DNA from: Candidatus Poseidonia alphae
GTDB taxonomy: Archaea > Thermoplasmatota > Poseidoniia > Poseidoniales > Poseidoniaceae
Assembly (NCBI GenBank): GCA_002505405.1
Contig: DAVD01000043.1
Location: 1 to 26,562 of the forward strand
Direction of reading: 5' to 3'
Length of the DNA stretch: 26,562 nt
Every line of letters begins with the position of its first letter. Position 1 is the stretch's first letter. Under the pieces are notes generated by a model. The model had not been told where the DNA came from and searched no databases. It saw only the letters and a list, made by a program, of their open reading frames with translations. Both the position numbers and the translations under genes were made by a program. This document shows positions 15,406-23,195 of this stretch, one piece after another.

Positions 15406-16455
15406 TCACTCTTCTTCTTGCCCACTACGCTTGTTCCAAGAGCCTGACTTCTTCTTGTAGTGACCTTTTTCCTTTGATGGCTCAGCTGCCTTAGCCGATG
15501 CTGGTTCCGGCCAATTTCCAAATTCATCCGGTCGCTGAATGACAAGTGCTGTACCTCCAACCATGACCATTGATATGGCTGAAAGGGACCAAGCGTACCC
15601 GATGGCGTCATCCCACCTCATTTGTGCATTCCCGCATTCCGCAGAGATGAGGTTTGAAAATTCACAGACGTCCAAGGTCTGCTTTGCTTCAATGGCTTCC
15701 TCGTTGGTTGTGATGTTTGAAAGCGCAAGAACCACGAATAAGGCAGCGAAAGCCAGAATGGTCCAATGCTTTGGCCCCCAGTTCGTTCTTCGACTTATAC
15801 GCCAAGAATCGTTGGAACCTTTCGCTGCTTCAAGCGTCCCTTCCGGTCCACCAAATTTGAAGAACCACACCATCCACATGAGAACCAGGACGATCAAGAA
15901 TCCCCATTCGTAAACGTATTGATGGAAGGTCCACATGTTGACGAGGCACGCTTGTTGGTCAGGATTCGCAATGCACCCTTCAAGGGCTATTGGGTAAAAT
16001 GCAACCAGGCGCATAAGATTGAGCACATACACAATCGAGCACATCACAACTACTGATTTCAATTTGAATCGTTGTGACATACCGTCGGTCATCATCACCA
16101 GTGTGGAGATGAAGATCATTTCATGGACTCCTGCACATTCATCAGAGACGTAGAGTCCAACAGTGTCAAACGGCCCTGGGAAACTGGGATGAACAAAATC
16201 AATCCGAGTCAACCAACCGTTATGGTGGCTGATGACCGAGCTGCCCTCCCCGTAAAGGAAGTTCGTGAGTTCATTCCACAACCATGCTTCTGTGACTTGA
16301 ATGGGTGCGAGTGTGTCAGATGGTATCGTCAAAAACCAATAGAACATCTTCACAAAGATCAGTGCAAGAGGAATTCTTCCGTATCGAAGTCCAAGTTCCC
16401 CCACCTCCTTCCACGACATATCGCCATCAGGACGCGTCGTGTTTTGGGTGGCCAT
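15406..16455 (-). CDS. Archaeosortase/exosortase family transpeptidase
   Basis: A 349-residue multi-pass membrane protein with the Cys-Arg-His triad of the exosortase/archaeosortase family: Cys107 in SDECAGVHEM, Arg149 in VLNLMRLV (family pattern N-x-x-R) and His178 in FHQYVYEWGF. These enzymes cut C-terminal sorting signals of exported proteins and, in archaea such as Haloferax, couple them to lipid anchors. After the catalytic core come a membrane helix near 230-250, an outside loop with cysteines, a last helix and a basic tail (KKKSGSWNKRSG). The ATG at 16455 is chosen; the frame is open to 16665, but the extra residues are not family-like and overlap tusA. Neither of the two surface proteins whose ends are visible here has a recognisable PGF-type signal, so its substrates lie elsewhere. 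Confidence 0.88.
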   Translation of the reverse strand: MATQNTTRPDGDMSWKEVGELGLRYGRIPLALIFVKMFYWFLTIPSDTLAPIQVTEAWLWNELTNFLYGEGSSVISHHNGWLTRIDFVHPSFPGPFDTVGLYVSDECAGVHEMIFISTLVMMTDGMSQRFKLKSVVVMCSIVYVLNLMRLVAFYPIALEGCIANPDQQACLVNMWTFHQYVYEWGFLIVLVLMWMVWFFKFGGPEGTLEAAKGSNDSWRISRRTNWGPKHWTILAFAALFVVLALSNITTNEEAIEAKQTLDVCEFSNLISAECGNAQMRWDDAIGYAWSLSAISMVMVGGTALVIQRPDEFGNWPEPASAKAAEPSKEKGHYKKKSGSWNKRSGQEEE

Positions 16456-16566
16456 GGGATTACATGAGAGGTCTTGTTCAAGAAGGTGTTGTGCTGGACA
16501 TTGTGCTGATGCATTGTTTGAGTTCAAAGGAATGCGTTCAAATTGGTCCGAGGCCTGGGGGGTACA

Positions 16567-16818
16567 ATGGAGCAAAGGAAAAGCGAAGTCGAGGCTACGC
16601 ATCGCCTTGATGTTCTGGGCTTTTATTGTCCAGTTCCCGTTGTAAAAACACGGCAAACTTTGCATAAATTAACCAACGGAGATGTCTTAGAAGTCCTCGC
16701 CGACGACCCTGAAACCCTTCATGACATGCCTCTTTTACTGAATCGAAGTCTGCATCAATTGTTGGGCATAGTCAATGAAAATGGGGAAATCCGATTCAAA
16801 ATTGAGGTGATTAAATGA
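16567..16818 (+). CDS. TusA/SirA-like sulfur carrier protein
   Basis: An 83-residue protein with the TusA/SirA fold signature: LDVLGFYCPVPVVKTRQTL, where the Cys of the CPxP motif carries a persulfide, then the conserved GDVLEVLADDPETLHDMP strand-helix. In bacteria TusA relays sulfur for tRNA thiolation and molybdenum cofactor synthesis; the archaeal role is less settled. The ATG at 16567 follows a G-rich ribosome site (GGGGGGT at 16557-16563), and the extra eight residues from the alternative start at 16543 are not needed. Its stop overlaps the ribA start by four bases (ATGA), so translation is probably coupled. It is divergent from the archaeosortase across 111 bases in which I see no convincing TATA box. 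Confidence 0.85.
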   Translation: MEQRKSEVEATHRLDVLGFYCPVPVVKTRQTLHKLTNGDVLEVLADDPETLHDMPLLLNRSLHQLLGIVNENGEIRFKIEVIK

Positions 16819-17426
16819 CTGTAATCCGCAGAGAAAACGTACCCAGTGAAGCCATGCTCCCAACAGAATACGGTTCGTTTCGAATACAAGTATTCCATGA
16901 ACCCTCTACAGGGTTTGACCACGTCGCTATGGTTCTTGGCGATGTGGTGGGGCCAGACCCCATGCTGCTACGCGTCCATTCAGAATGCTTGACTGGAGAT
17001 GTATTTCGCAGCGAACGGTGCGACTGTGGACCTCAGTTGCATTCCGCCCTCGAAACCATCGTCCAGAAAGGATGGGGCGTCCTCTTGTACCTCCGACAGG
17101 AGGGAAGAGGTATCGGGCTTCATGCTAAAATCCAAGCGTATCACCTTCAGGATGAAGGAGCGGATACACTCGATGCAAATCTCATGCTTGGCCTTCCTGC
17201 GGACAACCGAGATTACTCCATTGCGGCTGATATGCTCAAGGAACTCAATGTCACTGATGTGAATTTACTCACCAACAATCCTGAGAAGGTCAATCAACTG
17301 CAATCGCATGGAATCAATGTGGTGGAACGGACTCCACTCATTGTTGGTGTGAACGACACAAATCGAGCATACCTTTCAACCAAGGCTGAACGAATGGGCC
17401 ATCACATCGAAAATGATGACTTGTGA
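16815..17426 (+). CDS. ribA: GTP cyclohydrolase II (bacterial type)
   Basis: A 203-residue protein matching RibA along its length (E. coli RibA is 196 residues). The zinc site is complete: Cys58 in HSECLTGDVF and Cys69/Cys71 in SERCDCGPQL. The active-site block YLRQEGRGIGL (92-102), Tyr109 in IQAYHLQDEG, RDYSIAADML and LLTNNPEK are also present. It opens GTP to a diaminopyrimidine, formate and pyrophosphate, the first step of riboflavin synthesis. There is no fused RibB domain. Many archaea use an unrelated type III enzyme for this step, so the bacterial form suggests ancestral transfer. It overlaps tusA by four bases, and its stop is seven bases from the 3' end of the convergent tRNA-His. 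Confidence 0.93.
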   Translation: MTVIRRENVPSEAMLPTEYGSFRIQVFHEPSTGFDHVAMVLGDVVGPDPMLLRVHSECLTGDVFRSERCDCGPQLHSALETIVQKGWGVLLYLRQEGRGIGLHAKIQAYHLQDEGADTLDANLMLGLPADNRDYSIAADMLKELNVTDVNLLTNNPEKVNQLQSHGINVVERTPLIVGVNDTNRAYLSTKAERMGHHIENDDL

Positions 17427-17433
17427 AGAGGAG

Positions 17434-17506
17434 GGCCGTGGCCGGGAATTGAACCCGGGCTGGCAGAACCACAATCTGCCGTGCTAACCCCTACACCACC
17501 ACAGCC
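17434..17506 (-). tRNA. tRNA-His (anticodon GTG)
   Basis: The reverse strand folds into a full cloverleaf: an extra G at position -1 facing C73 (the tRNA-His identity pair), acceptor GCTGTGG with CCACGGC, a D arm of four pairs, anticodon stem GCAGA/TCTGC with loop TTGTGGT (anticodon GTG), and T arm CCGGG-TTCAATT-CCCGG. No intron. The 3' CCA is not encoded. An A/T-rich element on the reverse strand (GAAATACC, near 17535-17542) may be its TATA box. Confidence 0.95.
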
Positions 17507-17635
17507 ATGAGAAGTAAATGGCCCTCATGTGCTTGGTATTTCAACCATCCGCCGCAGTAGATTCGCCGAAGAAGTCTCGTGTTTTTCAAACGAAAGACCC
17601 CTGCCTTCAAGTGTTACCGAGGAGTGTGGGATAAT

Positions 17636-20026
17636 ATGCGAACGAAGCGAGTCATCCTTTGCATCCTACTTCTATGCCTTACAACCGCTGTTGGGCCTTT
17701 GGCCTCAACGGTTGCATCCCGTAGCGTTCACAGTACATACGATGTTGATATGCTCCCGCAAGGGACACTGGTTGATGCATCAAAATGGAGCATGAGTGCA
17801 GAGACTTCGTTCACCCAAGAAGATGCCACATACACTGAGACAATGGTTGCAGACCAGCGCATGACCATGGCGCATCATCGGCCTGTTCACCTTGACACCA
17901 TGGCGGTTTGGGCCGGCACTTCTCCTACGGATTCAAATTATTCAATCGGTGCACCGGACGGCGCAAGCACCTGGTCGACGGGCCCTGAAATCAAAGTAAC
18001 AAATTTTGATGTCAGTGGGCTGAGCGATTACACGATGGTTGAAGTTCACATGAAAGCAGTGATTCAGATACCCGATGCTTTGACAGAAGATACCGTTCGG
18101 ATTTCAGTTCAGCATTCCAGTGGATACGACCTCCTCAAAACCTTTGCACATACACAAGGCGGTTTGGATTACATCAACAATTCAGCATACACAGTGAACC
18201 TCACTGGGCTTGTTGAATGGAATTGGCAGGACCTCAACAGTTTGGAGTTCACACTTGATTACGTATCAGCCGGAGGTGTTGATGACTCGCGCTTGATCGT
18301 TGATGCAGTTGGATTGGACATTACCGTCCAGACACCATGGTACGGAGGCGAGGTGGGCCTTGCATCAACAGAATTTACCGGCCATCAAATGCCTCTGATC
18401 GACCTCAATTTATCTCAAGGTGAATCCGTCAATATGGCCCTTACAAATTGCGGATTAACACCTTCAATCGGTGGAACGACTGGAGAATGGGTCAGTGGTA
18501 TCATTGAACACCCTCCTGAACAAATGCTCGGCCGTGTTCACCTCAAACTCTCAGAAGGTGAAGCCGCTAACGTCAGCCTTGAATACGCAGTATCTGCAGA
18601 CGGGGAATCGTTTTCTTCATTCACAGCACTCCTCGAAAACACGTTACTTCCAGAGGGGGAAGCCTACAAAATCAGGGTAACTGCAATCGATTCCTGTATT
18701 GAATCGATATGGGCAGATGTGAACGACCCCTCCCTTACCGTCTCGGGTCGTGTCTTTGGAACCAACGATGGTATTGACCCAGCCTACTCGCGATGGTTGG
18801 TTTTCGTCAATGACGAATTGGTTTCTAACGAACCCATGTCACTCGGCTCCTTCACTCACTCATGGCCCATCGGCCAATTCATGGTCCCTGGCACCACGTC
18901 CTACACCGTCTCGGTCAAAGCTTGGTTTACATGGGATTCTCTAGGGAATGCGAGCCAGACAGCCCTGGAACTTTCATCGCTTTCGGTTAACGGCGGTTAT
19001 GCTATAGAATGGGACGAAGACCCTGTGTGTCAAGCCATTGGCGACCAAGAACTGACCGAAGACGGAGGAGGAATCATTCTACCTCTGCTGTTGCGATGCT
19101 CAGATGACCGAACATCCAACGAAAACCTCATGGTTGAATTCACGAACAGCAATGAAGGATTGGTTGAAGTTGATTTGACTGAGGGTGAAATGCGGCTCAA
19201 ACTAATGCCAGAATCAAGCGGCCAGTCCGTGATTGGAATCAAGGTCCTCGATGAAGCTGGAAACATGTGGAGTCAATCCTTCAATCTCCTCGTCAACGCC
19301 GTTGATGACGCTCCGGACCTCGGAGAGTTCCAATCGTTGGTTCCTGCGGAACGGGACAAAGTCACTGTCGTGAACCTCACCGTTAGCGACCGTGATTCGT
19401 CGATGCTAACAGCATCCACAAACCGAAGTTGGGCTACGGTAGACTTGTCCAATGGAACTCTGACCGTTCAGCCTCCAAATGCAGGGTTCTTTGCCGTCCT
19501 CGTATCGGTTTGCGATCAAACATCATGCTCGGAACGAACCCTTGACCTTGAGGTGATGGCACTCGCTGACTTGCTTGTGGAATCGATTGACTTTGGCAGC
19601 GAGGAAATGACACAAGGAGACATCGTGTCCATGCGAGTCATGGTTCGCAATCAAGGGCAAGCAGAGGCTACGTTCATCTCTGTCCGCTGCCAGAACGACC
19701 AACAACTCATGTCGGTAGAGATCATACCAGTACTTGCGCCCGGTGAACTCGGCTCAATAACATGCGACTGGCAGGTCCCAGATGATGCAAAGGTAATTCG
19801 CTTCAGTGCCGTGGTGGACCGTGGACTTGAAATTCCCGAAGGTGACGAATCCAACAACATCATGGAGAAACTCGTTGGTATTGATGAACAACAGGTTGCT
19901 GACAAAACGAGCAGTGATGCAGGGCTGTCTTCAACCACAGTCTGGACTGGAAGCATTGGATTGCTTCTTGCGGTCATCGCGTTGTTTGCATACCTGACTC
20001 CTGCTAAGATCAAGAAAATCGAGTGA
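17636..20026 (+). CDS. Secreted, membrane-anchored surface protein with cadherin-like and CARDB domains
   Basis: 796 residues from the ATG at 17636, with a signal peptide (RVILCILLLCLTTAVGPLAS). GGAGTG at 17621-17626 is a good ribosome site nine bases upstream, favouring this start over GTG 17579. Residues about 30-460 are beta-rich with lectin- or jelly-roll-like regions; I recognise no specific family. At about 466-642 are two Ig/cadherin-like repeats, linked by VNAVDDAPDLG. A CARDB domain lies at about 643-749 (VRNQGQAEATF, then IPEGDESNNIM). A membrane helix at about 767-787 is followed only by TPAKIKKIE, so the protein faces outward. It shares the CARDB-before-helix plan with the Kelch protein but lacks the cytoplasmic tail. 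The thioesterase gene follows within six bases. Confidence 0.83.
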   Translation: MRTKRVILCILLLCLTTAVGPLASTVASRSVHSTYDVDMLPQGTLVDASKWSMSAETSFTQEDATYTETMVADQRMTMAHHRPVHLDTMAVWAGTSPTDSNYSIGAPDGASTWSTGPEIKVTNFDVSGLSDYTMVEVHMKAVIQIPDALTEDTVRISVQHSSGYDLLKTFAHTQGGLDYINNSAYTVNLTGLVEWNWQDLNSLEFTLDYVSAGGVDDSRLIVDAVGLDITVQTPWYGGEVGLASTEFTGHQMPLIDLNLSQGESVNMALTNCGLTPSIGGTTGEWVSGIIEHPPEQMLGRVHLKLSEGEAANVSLEYAVSADGESFSSFTALLENTLLPEGEAYKIRVTAIDSCIESIWADVNDPSLTVSGRVFGTNDGIDPAYSRWLVFVNDELVSNEPMSLGSFTHSWPIGQFMVPGTTSYTVSVKAWFTWDSLGNASQTALELSSLSVNGGYAIEWDEDPVCQAIGDQELTEDGGGIILPLLLRCSDDRTSNENLMVEFTNSNEGLVEVDLTEGEMRLKLMPESSGQSVIGIKVLDEAGNMWSQSFNLLVNAVDDAPDLGEFQSLVPAERDKVTVVNLTVSDRDSSMLTASTNRSWATVDLSNGTLTVQPPNAGFFAVLVSVCDQTSCSERTLDLEVMALADLLVESIDFGSEEMTQGDIVSMRVMVRNQGQAEATFISVRCQNDQQLMSVEIIPVLAPGELGSITCDWQVPDDAKVIRFSAVVDRGLEIPEGDESNNIMEKLVGIDEQQVADKTSSDAGLSSTTVWTGSIGLLLAVIALFAYLTPAKIKKIE

Positions 20027-20031
20027 TATTG

Positions 20032-20451
20032 ATGAACTCTGCAACACTTTCTCCCGTAGCAATAACGGCGTTGATGAAGCGAATTGATTCCATATCCATC
20101 ATGGACACGCTCGCAATGGAAATCACTGGATTAGAAGTAGGTGCGTGTTCGGCCTTTGTACCTCGACATGAACGATGGAATGGTATTTTCGAAACGTTTC
20201 ATGGAGGCATACTCGGGACCATTGCTGATTCCATCACATGTTTTGCCATTCTAACACAATTGGGGCCAGAGGCCAAAGTAGCGACTACGGACTTCAACAT
20301 TCGTTTCTTGCGCCCATGCCACACGGATGTCACCTGTCATGCCGAAGTGATTCGCCCTGGGAAAACCCTCAGTCTCGCTGAGGCTAAATTGTACGATACG
20401 AACCAGAAACTTGTTGCTGTTGCACAGGTCTCTTACATCCTCTTGGAATAA
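20032..20451 (+). CDS. PaaI-like hotdog-fold thioesterase
   Basis: A 139-residue protein with the hotdog-fold pattern: a first helix, strand GACSAFVPRHERWN, the central helix beginning ETFHGGILGTIADS (the HGG motif at 57-59 caps the active site), then TTDFNIRFLRPC and two closing strands (CHAEVIRPGKTLSLAEAKLY and VAVAQVSYILL). Family members hydrolyse acyl- or aryl-CoA thioesters; the substrate is unknown. The ATG at 20032 is chosen because GAGTGAT, spanning the stop codon of the surface protein gene, forms a ribosome site just upstream. A GTG at 20023 is in frame and overlaps that stop. The tight spacing suggests cotranscription with the surface protein, though no functional link is apparent. 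Confidence 0.85.
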   Translation: MNSATLSPVAITALMKRIDSISIMDTLAMEITGLEVGACSAFVPRHERWNGIFETFHGGILGTIADSITCFAILTQLGPEAKVATTDFNIRFLRPCHTDVTCHAEVIRPGKTLSLAEAKLYDTNQKLVAVAQVSYILLE

Positions 20452-20462
20452 AGTCACAGATG

Positions 20463-20555
20463 TCGCATAATGCGAATACCTGCCTCAAAGTTGATAACCG
20501 GACCGTGTCAGAAGAGGATACTTTGAGGTCGTGGGGACCGTTCAACTTCGGTTGA
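20463..20555 (+). other. Structured intergenic stretch, possible RNA element
   Basis: Three inverted repeats lie in a row: TCGCAT-A-ATGCGA (20463-20475); CCTCAAAGT (20483-20491) with its exact complement ACTTTGAGG (20520-20528) around a 28-base loop; and TCAAC-TTCG-GTTGA (20542-20555), which has the very stable C(UUCG)G tetraloop. The stretch lies between the thioesterase stop and a 21-codon mini-ORF. It may be a structured leader or small RNA, or a termination region. No known RNA family was recognised. Confidence 0.4.
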
Positions 20556-20574
20556 CAGAGTGAGAGTGGGAACC

Positions 20575-20640
20575 ATGTCTCTATTGAAAATACGAATTGA
20601 AACAGAAGAATACATCTACGAAGAATACGTTGAAGCGTGA
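20575..20640 (+). CDS. Possible 21-residue mini-protein
   Basis: ATG at 20575 to TGA at 20640 encodes a 21-residue peptide rich in Glu and Tyr (starts MSLLKIRIETEEY, ends EEYVEA). GAGAGTGGG a few bases upstream could serve as a ribosome site, and the hairpins at 20463-20555 would form its leader. The stop lies five bases before the cbf5 stop on the other strand. The frame is short enough to arise by chance, so only position and the upstream structure support it. Confidence 0.25.
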   Translation: MSLLKIRIETEEYIYEEYVEA

Positions 20641-20645
20641 ACGGA

Positions 20646-21614
20646 TCAAGCTTGCTTGACCCAGCGCCGAGGGTAGACTTCGGTGTCCATCAGGACCATG
20701 CTTGGACGAGCAACTTCTCCGTTTTCCATAGCACCGATATTGTCGGTATCTACGGTGAGCTTAACGAATCCAACTGCCTCTCCCTTGATGGAGGTAATCA
20801 GAATGTCCTCGCCGGACGGTATCCCAGCAGGAACGCTTACGATTCCTGGACGCAACAACGGTGCGCCAAAGGTAAGTGCAGCAACTGCACTGTCCTTAAC
20901 AACGCAACGAGGAACATCAGCAAGCAATTTCTCAATCGGTTGAACAATACGCATGAGAGCGCTTGCATCGCCACATTCCTTCCAAAGCCATACGGCGTCA
21001 GCCACGGCATCCATGGTCACGCAGTCGTCCAGCGAGAACACTCCAGAGTGCTCACGTCGGAGTTCTTTGAGCTCTACCGGTGAACCGAGCATGAGCCCCA
21101 TATCTCGGGCCATGGTTCGAATGTAGGTTCCTGCTTCACACGTGATTCGAGCAACCATGTCTTTTTCATTGAAGTCAAGTCGTTCAAATTTGAAGATTCG
21201 GCGGGTGCGAACTTGGACCTTAACAGCCGATACCTCCGGAGGTACGTTGTAAATACGTCCGGTCATTTTACCCATGATCTCATCAAGTTGGCCTTCGGTT
21301 GGAGGCGTCTTGAATCGGAAGACTGCGATGTAGGATTTACGATGCTTGAGGACTTTGTTGGTGATTTTCATGCAACGTCCGGCCATGAGCGGAAGGACAC
21401 CGGTTGCGAACGGGTCAAGTGTTCCACCGTGACCAAGTCGCTGCAATCCGAACAGGTCTCTTGCCCAAGCAGCCAACTGGTGCGAAGTGGGGCCTGCTGG
21501 TTTGTCGACGAGGATGAAACCTGAGGCGAGAAGTTGCTCAATCGTACGTTCATCGGGCATGGTCCCAAAATGGGGGTCCGTTCCGGCCTCGGGGTCAAGG
21601 ATGTGGGTGTTCAT
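20646..21614 (-). CDS. cbf5: tRNA/rRNA pseudouridine synthase Cbf5 (TruB family)
   Basis: A 322-residue TruB/Cbf5-family enzyme. The start of the catalytic domain reads GFILVDKPAGPTSHQ, and the active-site motif GHGGTLDPFATGVLPL carries the nucleophilic Asp67. Further motifs are KSYIAVFRF, VPPEVSAVKV, ITCEAGTYIRTMARDMG and ELKELRREHSGVF, and the C-terminal 80 residues form a PUA domain. In archaea Cbf5 modifies U55 of tRNA and, with Nop10, Gar1 and L7Ae, guides H/ACA-directed pseudouridylation. The ATG at 21614 overlaps the cmk stop by four bases (ATGA); a second Met at residue 19 would also leave the enzyme complete. The DUF106, cmk, cbf5 order is widespread in archaea. Confidence 0.95.
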   Translation of the reverse strand: MNTHILDPEAGTDPHFGTMPDERTIEQLLASGFILVDKPAGPTSHQLAAWARDLFGLQRLGHGGTLDPFATGVLPLMAGRCMKITNKVLKHRKSYIAVFRFKTPPTEGQLDEIMGKMTGRIYNVPPEVSAVKVQVRTRRIFKFERLDFNEKDMVARITCEAGTYIRTMARDMGLMLGSPVELKELRREHSGVFSLDDCVTMDAVADAVWLWKECGDASALMRIVQPIEKLLADVPRCVVKDSAVAALTFGAPLLRPGIVSVPAGIPSGEDILITSIKGEAVGFVKLTVDTDNIGAMENGEVARPSMVLMDTEVYPRRWVKQA

Positions 21615-22150
21615 GATGCGGCCTCTATGAGGACGACGACAGCCTCAAGTATTTCATCTGCATTGAGGTTTGATGCTGAAATGACATGTGTATAGGGTTC
21701 TGGGTCTTCGGGCACAAGGCCGTAAAGTTCCATGAAGCGCTCCCCATCAACCTTGGACCTTGATGCGTTAGCAGCGAGCGCTTCACTCAGTTGAATCCCT
21801 TCACGGTTCACAACTCTACGAGCACGTTCTTCGTCATCCACGTCCAACCAAATTCGGAGGCAGGGAAGGTCCAACTTGAATGCCCACCAGCCTGCGAGTC
21901 TGGACTCGACAATGTTTGAGGCATCGTTGGATTGCATTCTCTCTTTGAGCAAGGCATCAAGTGAGCGGTCTACGTCGAGTTCTTCTTGGCACAATCGTCC
22001 AAAATCAGCGAGACTCATTCCACGTCGTTTTGCTTCTTCTCTGAAGACATCGCCACCGTTGAGAGCGGTCCAACCAAAACGGTCCATGAGCGCTTTCACC
22101 AGAGTGCTGGTGCCGCTTCCAGGATGGCCCGAAACGGTGATGTGAAGCAT
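21611..22150 (-). CDS. cmk: Cytidylate kinase (archaeal type)
   Basis: A 179-residue P-loop kinase. GHPGSGTSTLVKAL (from residue 8) is the nucleotide-binding loop in the form typical of archaeal Cmk. LNGGDVFREEAKRRGMSL matches the nucleoside monophosphate site, and WLDVDDEERARRVVNREG matches the lid region. It phosphorylates CMP and dCMP with ATP. The start lies three bases after the DUF106 stop, and the stop overlaps the cbf5 start, so the three genes form an operon with coupled translation. The archaeal-type length and gene order make an alternative adenylate kinase assignment unlikely. Confidence 0.92.
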   Translation of the reverse strand: MLHITVSGHPGSGTSTLVKALMDRFGWTALNGGDVFREEAKRRGMSLADFGRLCQEELDVDRSLDALLKERMQSNDASNIVESRLAGWWAFKLDLPCLRIWLDVDDEERARRVVNREGIQLSEALAANASRSKVDGERFMELYGLVPEDPEPYTHVISASNLNADEILEAVVVLIEAAS

Positions 22151-22153
22151 GAA

Positions 22154-23071
22154 TCACACCCATTCATGGAAGCACACATTGCAGCGTTTGGTTCGTGGCC
22201 CATCGTGAGTGATGACGTCACCTTGACATTCAGGGCATGAAAAATCATAGACACTTTGTTCCTCAACTTCTTCGTCTGAATCGACGCTCTTGGAGGAGGT
22301 GGTCTTCTTTTTATTCTGTTGAGACCTTCGTTGGGACCTCTGTTGCCGCTTCTTAACTTGGTTTGACGCTGCTGCAGGCTTTGTAGCAATGAGGTGAAGA
22401 AGTGGTTCCTTGATGACTTCTCCGCTAAGGACCAGAGGGTGGGATTTGTAACGAGCGAGTTTGATGTGTCGGTCAAGAACACGACCGTAAGCAGCGCTCA
22501 TGGAAATGTAGCAGCAAATCCAAGCTGGGAAGAACAGGAAGCGGTCTTCCAAGAGATTCCACTCCGGTGCCCAAGGCAAGGAAACATAGTCAACACGGAA
22601 CGTTTCAACGGCTGTAGTCAACCACGCAAAGATTCCGATGATGAAAATCATGGTGAACATCATGGGTTTCATAGCACCCATTTGAACATCGAGTTGTTCG
22701 GGCATCATCTGTTGTTGAAGCGTCATTGCTTTTTCTTGGAGAATTGGGTCCCGAGACATACGTGCTTCGTTCATAATTTGACGAACCTGTCCTTGACGGT
22801 GTCCGATGTGTGCTTGGTCCATAGGGTCAACAAAGAAATTTCGAATCACCGTGTTGAGCGTCATTGAAAACACTCCGAGAATCAATACCGTAATCACGAA
22901 GAAAGACTCTTCAGGGAGCAAAGGTGAGAGAATAGGATCCGCAGTGGTACCCAACGAGAGTCGAATCGAAGGGGTCATGATGAGAACGGTCATCATCACC
23001 ATCACGATGAGCATCAAGAACATTGAGCCACCCGGCGGGGCGGGCGGAGGTGGGGTTGGACCATTGGCCAT
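22154..23071 (-). CDS. DUF106 / EMC3-TMCO1-like membrane insertase (Oxa1 superfamily) with C-terminal zinc ribbon
   Basis: A 305-residue membrane protein. After a Pro-rich start come hydrophobic segments at about 17-36, 57-79, 135-156 and 178-197, with a charged Met/Gln-rich cytoplasmic coiled coil (about 83-130) between the second and third. This is the plan of archaeal DUF106 proteins, related to YidC/Oxa1, EMC3 and TMCO1, which help insert membrane proteins. A strongly basic stretch (about 240-256), like the ribosome-binding tail of Oxa1, is followed by an acidic patch and a zinc ribbon (Cys279, Cys282, Cys297, Cys300). The start is supported by AGGTGA at 23075-23080. cmk follows three bases later. 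The ribosome role is inferred; the added ribbon is not part of the DUF106 core. Confidence 0.88.
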   Translation of the reverse strand: MANGPTPPPPAPPGGSMFLMLIVMVMMTVLIMTPSIRLSLGTTADPILSPLLPEESFFVITVLILGVFSMTLNTVIRNFFVDPMDQAHIGHRQGQVRQIMNEARMSRDPILQEKAMTLQQQMMPEQLDVQMGAMKPMMFTMIFIIGIFAWLTTAVETFRVDYVSLPWAPEWNLLEDRFLFFPAWICCYISMSAAYGRVLDRHIKLARYKSHPLVLSGEVIKEPLLHLIATKPAAASNQVKKRQQRSQRRSQQNKKKTTSSKSVDSDEEVEEQSVYDFSCPECQGDVITHDGPRTKRCNVCFHEWV

Positions 23072-23195
23072 AATTCACCTGCGTAGCGGGAAGGGCATGA
23101 AGGTTAGCCTTGATTTCACTCATACAGCCCGCTCTCAAGAGAGGTCGTGCACAAACCAGCGTGAAGTTCAAACAAGAGCAGTCACACGGTCAAAC

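Noticed and set aside
16456..16665. N-terminal extension of the archaeosortase to 16665
   Set aside because: The extra residues are not family-like and would overlap the divergent tusA gene. The ATG at 16455 gives a normal archaeosortase start.
20637..21083. 148-codon forward frame opposite cbf5
   Set aside because: Antisense to a strongly recognisable Cbf5 coding region, with no motif of its own.
22806..23195. Upstream part of the forward frame ending at 23615
   Set aside because: This stretch is antisense to the DUF106 membrane segments and reads as a shadow of them. The independent protein probably begins at 23196.
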